Part shown: positions 15,316 to 20,920 of the stretch, in pieces
How positions within the stretch are numbered: the first letter of the stretch is position 1
How the letters are laid out: every line of letters starts with the position of its first letter
Origin: an uncultured Gammaproteobacteria bacterium
Lineage (GTDB): Bacteria; Pseudomonadota; Gammaproteobacteria; Pseudomonadales; Azotimanducaceae_A
Assembly (NCBI GenBank): GCA_913049565.1
Contig: CAJWZG010000017.1
Span: forward strand, 1 to 20,920
Length of the DNA stretch: 20,920 nt
Reading direction: 5' to 3'
Notes under the pieces: generated by a model
The model's database searches: none
What the model was told of the DNA's origin: nothing
The model's input: the letters and a program-made list of their open reading frames with translations, nothing else
Program-made: the position numbers and the translations under genes

Positions 15316-16983
15316 TCATTGTTCTGGCGTTGACTCTTTTGCTACGACACCCCGGCGCAGAACGTATCGCTCAAGCAAATCCATTTTTTTTCGTAGTGCG
15401 CCATGAACCTCGCTGCCGCTGATGTTTAATAGCATTGTGTTCTGATTTTCCGCCCTATAAGGCCCCCAACCGGGAGCCGAGCGACTATTTGGATCGCCGG
15501 TTTTTGCGAATTGAGTCCAGTAGTTGGCGATGCGGTCGGCCATGGTGAAATCGTCGAGTTGCCAGAAGTTACCGGTCTGGCCGACATTGTTAAATACGAA
15601 GGCCAGTTCACCTGAGTGGTAGGCTCCTGCGCTGCGTGGCCCGTCGGGTAATGCCAGATCGGGCCTGTCTGTTCGATATATCTGATAGGCCGGCGGAACA
15701 TAATCCATAAAGTACAAGTAGCTTGGCTGTTGAATGGCTGTCTGAAATCCAGCCCACTGACGCATAGGCAGCGCTATGAACAAGTCCGCGTTGATTGAGC
15801 GCTCGGCAATGCCCGGGCTGTCGTTTAGTTCAACTTTATAGGCTTCTTTGATTTCGGCGGCCAGGTCGCCGAACCTTTGGCGTAAGTTAGCGTCGTAGTC
15901 TGATAGGGACAACTCGGCATTCAGCGGAAGCAACTCTATGCCCTCATTCGCCAGTGAACCCAGCAGCACAGGCACTTGGGCCTGTTTGCCCGCAGCAAAC
16001 ACGTTAACCGGAGCGCTAGGCAACACCCAGCCATCGACCGTTATCAGTCCGCCACCTTGATCCCAGCCGCTGGAGGTCGCAGCGGCAAGCAGGGCATCGT
16101 TGCTAAGGGCGCGTAGGTCACTGGCCTTTAACTTCGTCTTACTGGGCAGCAGGCAATCGGTTAGTCGTAGGCCTCGTTCCTCGCCGTTGGGGTCTTGGCT
16201 GTGCCGGTTTAGGCATGCAGCTGACTGCCCTATCGCCTTGTGAAAGAGGCCTTGGCTGAGCGGTGATGCCATCAACGCGCAGACGCTCATGGAGCCGGCC
16301 GACTGACCGAAAATGGTGACATTTGATGGATCCCCGCCGAAGTCCCGTATGTTGTCGCGCACCCATTCAAGGGCCGCGATTTTATCCAGCAAGCCATAGT
16401 TACCGCTGCTGTTGTGGTCCGACTCCGCACTGAATAGCGGGTGGGCCAAGAAGCCCCAAGGGCCTAAGCGATAATTGACCGTGACGACGAGCACTCCTTT
16501 GCGGGCCAGCTCCGTGCCGTCGAACAGTTCAACATGGGCGAATCCGCCAGTATGTGCCCCGCCGTGGAACCAAATCATAACGGGTAGTGGCTCTGAGTGT
16601 TCAGCACTTGCCCAGATATTGAGATACAAGCAATCTTCGCTGCGCGCAAATTCACCGCGGCTCCAAACGAATGCATCGTCGCTAAATGCCTGATAACAGG
16701 CGGCGCTAAAAGTTTCTGCGCTTTTGATACCGCTCCAAGGGTCAAGCGGCGCAGGTGGACGCCAGCGAAGCTCACACACAGGTGGTTTAGCGAAAGGCAC
16801 CCCACGGAACACGTGAATGCCTTGGTTGGCATCTGCCCATACGCCGCGCAATTTGCCGTTCGGGGTTTGTTTGATTAAACGATCGTTCATAGCGAAAGGC
16901 TCGGGATGGCTACAGGCAAAGAGCGGTAGGCAGGGAAAAATCAGGCAGACGGCAATGGCTACCCGACGCCTAAACGCTGACAT
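15316..16983 (-). CDS. Type-B carboxylesterase, predicted exported lipoprotein
   Basis: A serine hydrolase of the carboxylesterase/cholinesterase (COesterase) family, expected to cleave carboxylic esters outside the inner membrane. The N-terminus has a basic start (RRR), a hydrophobic core and a lipobox PLFAC with Cys24, so it is probably a lipoprotein. The oxyanion loop is HGG (140-142). The catalytic triad is Ser228 (FGQSAGS), Glu348 (ANEG) and His456 (AYHSGEL). EDCLYLNIW (116-124) and Cys96/Cys118, a likely disulfide, are also family features. The 555 residues are of normal length. The start lies inside the acyl-CoA ligase gene (25-bp overlap) with GAGGAA just before it, so the two are one transcription unit. 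The physiological ester is unknown. Confidence 0.9.
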   Translation of the reverse strand: MSAFRRRVAIAVCLIFPCLPLFACSHPEPFAMNDRLIKQTPNGKLRGVWADANQGIHVFRGVPFAKPPVCELRWRPPAPLDPWSGIKSAETFSAACYQAFSDDAFVWSRGEFARSEDCLYLNIWASAEHSEPLPVMIWFHGGAHTGGFAHVELFDGTELARKGVLVVTVNYRLGPWGFLAHPLFSAESDHNSSGNYGLLDKIAALEWVRDNIRDFGGDPSNVTIFGQSAGSMSVCALMASPLSQGLFHKAIGQSAACLNRHSQDPNGEERGLRLTDCLLPSKTKLKASDLRALSNDALLAAATSSGWDQGGGLITVDGWVLPSAPVNVFAAGKQAQVPVLLGSLANEGIELLPLNAELSLSDYDANLRQRFGDLAAEIKEAYKVELNDSPGIAERSINADLFIALPMRQWAGFQTAIQQPSYLYFMDYVPPAYQIYRTDRPDLALPDGPRSAGAYHSGELAFVFNNVGQTGNFWQLDDFTMADRIANYWTQFAKTGDPNSRSAPGWGPYRAENQNTMLLNISGSEVHGALRKKMDLLERYVLRRGVVAKESTPEQ

Positions 16984-18656
16984 GCTTCCTCGCGTAAATC
17001 TCGTTTCAAAATTTTTCCTGATGCAGTTCTCGGCAACGGGCTAGATTGTTGGTGGATATAGCGCGGGATCTTAAACTTAGCGAGCCGTTCTTGCAGGAAC
17101 CCAGACAACTCTGCATCAGCAATGTCTGTCGAAACGTAAAGCGTGGTGGCAACTTCTTCGCCAAGACGCTCGTCAGGTACAGCGTAGACAGAAGCCTCCT
17201 GAATCATAGGATGCTCAAGAAGAGCTGCTTCCACTTCACCGCAGCCTATGTTTTCGCCGCCTCGGATAACTAAATCTTTAATGCGATCAACGATGTACAG
17301 GTAACCCTCGTTGTCCAGATAAGCTACGTCGCCCGTGCGCATCCACCCGCCGGGCAGGAATGTTTCTGCATTCGCATCGGATCTGTTCCAGTATCCGCGA
17401 AAGACGCCAGCGCCCCGAATTAAAAGTTCGCCCCGTTGACCGCTCGCCAGGGGGGTACCTTCTTCGTCGATGACTTTCAGCTCCATGACGGCGCTGCAAC
17501 GGCCTGAACTTTCTGGATGCTCGAGGTAGTCCATACCGCCAATCCCGGTACCAATCGCATTCGTTTCGGTCATCCCCCAGCCTGTACCTGGTAAAGCGTT
17601 GACAAAGGATTTCTCGATATTACGTACCTGCTCTGGGGCTCTTGGGGCTCCACCACCGCCAACGGAGGCGAGCGTACTAAGATCGCGTTTGGTGCGTGCT
17701 GCTTCCTGCACTAGATCGCCAGTCATTGCAGCGGGTGCAATGAACGAGTTGATCTTCTCTGCTTCAATCAGCTGCGCGGCGAGAGCGGCATCCCACTTGT
17801 ACATGGCGACGATTTTGCGCTGGTGCCGATAGCTTGCTAAGTACACTGCGTGAGAGCCCGTGGCATGAAACAGCGGTACCGCCAGCAAGGTTGCTGCTTG
17901 TTGGGTCGGTGGTGGGGGTGGCTCTGGCATCATCGCGATGCCACAGGTTTGGTCAAGCTCCCAACTCATCAGTGCGGCAAGTATATTTTTGTGGCATGAG
18001 ACCACGCCTTTCGGGTGCCCGGTAGATCCTGATGTGTACAAAATAGTCGCATCGTCCTCTGGCTCGGGCCGCTGCTGAGGCATAGGCAGTTCACCGTGCG
18101 TCTGAGCTTGTTGGTCTAGCAGAACGCTCAGCTCTGGAATGCCAGCGTAATCGTTGGTTCGAATGGCAATAGTTTGCACATTTACAGGTTCCGTGATTTG
18201 CGCAAACCGCTCTAAACGCTCGCCGTCTGCGAGCAAAACCTTAGCACCGCTATCGATTAGGCCGTAAGCCATCTCATCGGGCCGCCACAGTGAGTTCATC
18301 GCTACCGCGATACCGCCAATGGAGGTAATCGCCATAAATGACAACACCCACTCCGGGTAGTTGCGCATTGAGATTGCGACTCTGTCGCCTTTGGCTATGC
18401 CGTAGTCGCGCATCAACAGCTGCGCTAGCTGGGCTGACTTACGCAGAGTTTGCCCAAATGTGAGGCGCTCATCTTCGTAGATGAGAAATTCCAAGTCGCT
18501 GACGCTGTCGGCAAATAACTCGCGCAAGGTTGCCGGGGCGTTTTTGAAGAAACGGCAGTCTCTGCCAAAAACGGTACTGTCGATTAGCTCATAGGGCTGA
18601 CCCGGCGCAGTAAGCTTGGCCAACATTTCGAGTCTGGTTGGTTCGATGTCTGACAC
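16959..18656 (-). CDS. AMP-forming acyl-CoA synthetase/ligase
   Basis: A class I adenylate-forming enzyme that would activate a carboxylic acid to acyl-AMP and then to acyl-CoA. The 565 residues contain the P-loop ILYTSGSTGHPKG (205-217), the A5 motif GWGMTETNAIGTG (359-371), A7 WMRTGD (438-443), the hinge DRIKDLVIRGGENI (457-470) and the C-terminal catalytic Lys548 in TASGKI. These are all the residues needed for activity. Substrate specificity (fatty, alicyclic, aromatic or steroid side-chain acid) cannot be read. A run of five prolines near 246-250 (PEPPPPPT) is unusual. The start is GTG with GGGAG upstream. It heads a minus-strand unit with the esterase and is divergent from the RraA-like gene across 139 bp. 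Confidence 0.92.
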   Translation of the reverse strand: MSDIEPTRLEMLAKLTAPGQPYELIDSTVFGRDCRFFKNAPATLRELFADSVSDLEFLIYEDERLTFGQTLRKSAQLAQLLMRDYGIAKGDRVAISMRNYPEWVLSFMAITSIGGIAVAMNSLWRPDEMAYGLIDSGAKVLLADGERLERFAQITEPVNVQTIAIRTNDYAGIPELSVLLDQQAQTHGELPMPQQRPEPEDDATILYTSGSTGHPKGVVSCHKNILAALMSWELDQTCGIAMMPEPPPPPTQQAATLLAVPLFHATGSHAVYLASYRHQRKIVAMYKWDAALAAQLIEAEKINSFIAPAAMTGDLVQEAARTKRDLSTLASVGGGGAPRAPEQVRNIEKSFVNALPGTGWGMTETNAIGTGIGGMDYLEHPESSGRCSAVMELKVIDEEGTPLASGQRGELLIRGAGVFRGYWNRSDANAETFLPGGWMRTGDVAYLDNEGYLYIVDRIKDLVIRGGENIGCGEVEAALLEHPMIQEASVYAVPDERLGEEVATTLYVSTDIADAELSGFLQERLAKFKIPRYIHQQSSPLPRTASGKILKRDLREEACQRLGVG

Positions 18657-18795
18657 GTAAAATTCTCCCTTCCTCTACCCATAGGCCACGTGAATAATGA
18701 CTACTAGAAACTGTAGCGAAAGCGCAGACAGAACCCAACTTGACAGCGCAACAGAATCTCTCGCGAGCTGATCAGAAACTAATCAAGGAAGAAGC

Positions 18796-19500
18796 ATGAG
18801 CGATATGTTGGACGAAGCGTTGATAAAGACGCTACAAGCCTTTGATACCCCCACGGTCTGCAATGCGTTAGAACTGCTGATTCCTCAGCGTCGTGGTTAT
18901 GGTTTCACGACGTCGCAGTTGGTATGCACGCGACCCGAGCTGCCGCCGATTATAGGCTTTGCGCGAACGGCGACGATTCGCGCTGCCCACCCTTCCGATC
19001 TCTCTGGCAAGGAAGCCAGAGCATTGTCGGATGGATACTACGAATACATTGATCGAGGCCCGAAGCCTAGCATCGCGGTGATCCAAGACTTGGATGGAAA
19101 CAGCGGCTACGGTTGTTTGTGGGGAGAAGTGAATTCCAATATTCACATGGGCTTTGGCTGCCTAGGCGTGATCACCGATGGCGGTGTTCGTGACGTGCCC
19201 GATATCGCCCCTGGATTTCAAATGCTGGCGGCCAGCGTGCTGCCCTCTCATGCGTTTGTGCATGTGGTCGACTACGCTCGGCCTGTCGATGTAGCGGGTA
19301 TGCGCGTAGTAGACGGCGATATTATTCATGCGGATCAGCATGGCGCAGTAGTGATTCCGGCGGATATTATCGGACAGGTGCGCGACGCTGCTGAACAGCT
19401 AGCGCGTCGCGAAGCGGTGATCATAGCAGCCGCCCAACGATCAGACTTTGATATTGAAAAGCTTCGAGTCGCTCAAGGCGAGGCGGCCGAAATTCATTGA
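18796..19500 (+). CDS. RraA family protein (4-hydroxy-4-methyl-2-oxoglutarate aldolase-like)
   Basis: A 234-residue protein of the RraA-like family (formerly called dimethylmenaquinone methyltransferase). Members include class II aldolases/decarboxylases that release pyruvate, such as HMG/CHA aldolase, and the RNase E inhibitor RraA. The fold signature is complete: FDTPTVCNAL (16-25), IGFARTATIRAA (53-64), LWGEVNSNIHMGFGCLGVITDGGVRDV (108-134) and DGDIIHADQHGAVVIP (173-188). Arg132-Asp133 correspond to the substrate- and metal-binding Arg-Asp pair of the aldolases, and Gly110-Glu111 and Asp128 lie in the same site. At 234 residues it is longer than RraA itself (about 160), which favours a metabolic enzyme. 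AAGGAAG precedes the ATG at good spacing. Exact substrate unknown. Confidence 0.85.
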   Translation: MSDMLDEALIKTLQAFDTPTVCNALELLIPQRRGYGFTTSQLVCTRPELPPIIGFARTATIRAAHPSDLSGKEARALSDGYYEYIDRGPKPSIAVIQDLDGNSGYGCLWGEVNSNIHMGFGCLGVITDGGVRDVPDIAPGFQMLAASVLPSHAFVHVVDYARPVDVAGMRVVDGDIIHADQHGAVVIPADIIGQVRDAAEQLARREAVIIAAAQRSDFDIEKLRVAQGEAAEIH

Positions 19501-19547
19501 TCACGCGCTTGGACATGTGATGCCGACTCGCCGTTTTCACGAGGCGT

Positions 19548-20615
19548 CTAAAGTTGGGGATTGTTATCTCTTAAGCCTCGAGGAGTCGTACCTAGGTCGT
19601 CGCGAAAACCGATTTGCAGCTTTTCGCCGGCCTCAGCGACTAAGTACCGGGCGATGTGCCGCCCGTGATCACTTAGGGATTCAAAAATGGGTCTGGGCAT
19701 GCAGGTGCGCATAGGCTCTCGATACCAAGGCGCGTGGAACTCGGCATTGGGTATGGCTCGCACATGATCGGCTAAATTGGGCGTTCCTCCATGCCAAGCT
19801 CGGGTATCGCGGATCAGCACGCTTCCGGCGGGGGCAGGGCACACTGTGCTGAGTTTCATCCACTCGGGTTCTTGCTCTAGCTTAGGAATTTTCTGCTGAC
19901 TATGCTGGGTGCCAGGAATTTGTCGGGTGGGGCCGTTGGTGGGGGTGAAGTCACAGGTCAGAAAGTTGCAGCAAACATAGGGGCAAGGTAGGTCGCGATA
20001 GTTCAGCTTTCCCCGTGGATCATGAAATGATCCGAAGGTTTGGTCGCGATACTCGATGCGGTCATTCATATCTGAATGCAAAGGCTGATAGGTGGTGGCA
20101 CCGGGCAGGCAAAAATCACCACCTGCCCCGCGTAAGATGTAGTCTGGGCTACCAAATATGGCGGTAATGATGGGTGTCACCGTGGGCAGGTCAACGAGCA
20201 TCGCCCACGCTGGTTCATGCAGCAGTTGGCCGGTTAGGCTTGCTGAGCCAAATGAATACCGATGGGTTCCTCTGTTTCCTTGGCGGTCTTTATCCTTGGC
20301 TAATATCTCTCGGATTACGCGCTCGGATGCTTCTATCAGTACTCTAAGTTGCGCCTCGTTCAAAACGTTTTCAACGACGACGAATCCATCTCGATAAAAG
20401 ATTCGCACCGCATCTTCTATCTCGTCGGGTCGAATACGCTCTAGCCCACGAATACCGTTGTTGGCCGTCAAATAATCGCGTTGCGCAGCAAACGCACCTG
20501 CATCAACACCTATCCAGCCTAAATCATTAATAGATCCACCTAGAGTTGCGTCATCGGCAACAAGCGTGGGTTCGTCTTTCATTAGACTGAATTGGCGAGG
20601 GTTCTTTTTTGCCAT
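19548..20615 (-). CDS. Phytanoyl-CoA dioxygenase (PhyH) family protein
   Basis: A predicted non-haem Fe(II)/2-oxoglutarate-dependent oxygenase, probably hydroxylating a small molecule or acyl-CoA. The 355-residue protein has the PhyH core from about residue 70 (FYRDGFVVVENVLNEAQLRVL). The iron-binding triad is His180 and Asp182 (QPLHSDMNDR) with the distal His275 (DTRAWHGGTPN). Arg286, 11 residues on, is placed to bind 2-oxoglutarate. About 60 extra residues precede the core. The start has no Shine-Dalgarno; a GATAAT (minus strand, 20624-20619) sits only 3 bp before the ATG, compatible with a very short leader. It converges with the RraA-like gene (47 bp apart) and diverges from the CoA transferase (66 bp). 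Confidence 0.86.
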   Translation of the reverse strand: MAKKNPRQFSLMKDEPTLVADDATLGGSINDLGWIGVDAGAFAAQRDYLTANNGIRGLERIRPDEIEDAVRIFYRDGFVVVENVLNEAQLRVLIEASERVIREILAKDKDRQGNRGTHRYSFGSASLTGQLLHEPAWAMLVDLPTVTPIITAIFGSPDYILRGAGGDFCLPGATTYQPLHSDMNDRIEYRDQTFGSFHDPRGKLNYRDLPCPYVCCNFLTCDFTPTNGPTRQIPGTQHSQQKIPKLEQEPEWMKLSTVCPAPAGSVLIRDTRAWHGGTPNLADHVRAIPNAEFHAPWYREPMRTCMPRPIFESLSDHGRHIARYLVAEAGEKLQIGFRDDLGTTPRGLRDNNPQL

Positions 20616-20681
20616 GAGATTATCTATTTCAGATCAGGTCGTGAGAGCATAAGGGTTGGCAGTTGATAGAGGAATGGGGAG

Positions 20682-20920
20682 ATGGAGAGACAACAATCGG
20701 ATGAATGCTATCCGCTGCACGGTTTAAAAGTACTCGATTTTTCTCGGGTGCTAGCCGGTCCTTTTGCTGGACGCATGCTTTGTGACTTGGGTGCAGATGT
20801 GGTGAAAGTCGAGCCCCCTGACGGTGATGTCACCCGATTGTGGGGGCGCAATGTGGGGGGGGTGCCCGGCTATTACCATCAGCAAAATGCAGGCAAGCGC
20901 AATATTTGTCTGGATCTGCG
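20682..20920 (+). CDS. Family III CoA transferase (CaiB/BaiF), 3' end beyond window
   Basis: The first 79 codons of a CaiB/BaiF-family enzyme, which moves CoA from a donor acyl-CoA to a carboxylic acid. The family's N-terminal block is clear: LHGLKVLDFSRVLAGPFAGR (12-31), LCDLGADVVKVEPPDGD (33-49) and QNAGKRNICLDLR near the edge. The catalytic aspartate, about residue 170, lies outside the window. AGAGGA (20668-20673) is a well-spaced Shine-Dalgarno for the ATG at 20682. It is divergent from the PhyH-family gene across 66 bp. With the acyl-CoA ligase it gives this cluster two different ways of making CoA thioesters. Confidence 0.9.
   Translation, partial: MERQQSDECYPLHGLKVLDFSRVLAGPFAGRMLCDLGADVVKVEPPDGDVTRLWGRNVGGVPGYYHQQNAGKRNICLDL

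Noticed and set aside
18740..18745. TTGACA before the RraA-like gene as a promoter
   Set aside because: The -35 is perfect, but the bases at 16-18 bp spacing are GC-rich (around GCGAGC) and no -10-like hexamer is present, so a sigma-70 promoter cannot be claimed.
18758..18767. CTCGCGAG palindrome in the ligase-RraA gap as an operator
   Set aside because: An 8-bp palindrome without a second copy or spaced half-sites is too short to support a regulator site.
1..20920. Mobile elements, CRISPR arrays, toxin-antitoxin or phage genes
   Set aside because: No transposase, integrase, direct-repeat array or small paired toxin-antitoxin genes were recognised on either strand, and every sizeable stretch is accounted for by the genes listed.

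Overview
This window is a piece of chromosome from a Gammaproteobacterium. Gene content and order resemble Pseudomonas and the marine OMG/Cellvibrionales-like lineages: tRNA-Leu next to rnr-rlmB, rpsF-rpsR-rplI without priB, dnaB, then nrdR-ribD-nusB-thiL-pgpA facing xseB-ispA. The placement within Gammaproteobacteria rests on gene order and protein motifs only and is tentative. No mobile element, prophage gene or CRISPR array was seen, and no stretch over about 300 bases lacks a gene.

Region 1 (1-7459) is information processing. A partial tRNA-Leu(CAG) on the minus strand diverges from rnr (RNase R), which overlaps rlmB (23S rRNA methyltransferase). Next comes the ribosomal operon rpsF-rpsR-rplI. 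It is preceded by a leader that folds like the S6:S18-binding autoregulatory RNA and ends in a clear intrinsic terminator. The replicative helicase dnaB and the DnaB-like recombination helicase radA follow, 19 bp apart.

Region 2 (7472-14154) starts with ettA (ABC-F translation factor) on the minus strand, convergent with radA and divergent from glyA. A plus-strand run of glyA, nrdR, ribD, nusB, thiL and pgpA follows, with short gaps or overlaps. It joins one-carbon metabolism, control of ribonucleotide reductase, riboflavin and thiamine cofactor synthesis, transcription antitermination and phosphatidylglycerol synthesis. The genes ribE, ribBA and ribH, usually found between ribD and nusB in relatives, are absent here.

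Region 3 (14155-15278, minus) is xseB-ispA. dxs, the usual third gene, is missing, and the ispA stop codon directly abuts the pgpA stop codon.

Region 4 (15316-20920) is a change of character: a set of degradative or acyl-CoA enzymes. An exported type-B carboxylesterase lipoprotein and an AMP-forming acyl-CoA ligase are on the minus strand, an RraA-family (aldolase-like) protein is on plus, a phytanoyl-CoA dioxygenase-family enzyme is on minus, and the start of a family III CoA transferase is on plus. They could together hydrolyse an ester, activate the released acid to its CoA thioester, hydroxylate it and cleave the product. That pathway is an inference; no substrate can be read from the sequence, and no regulator or transporter gene is visible.
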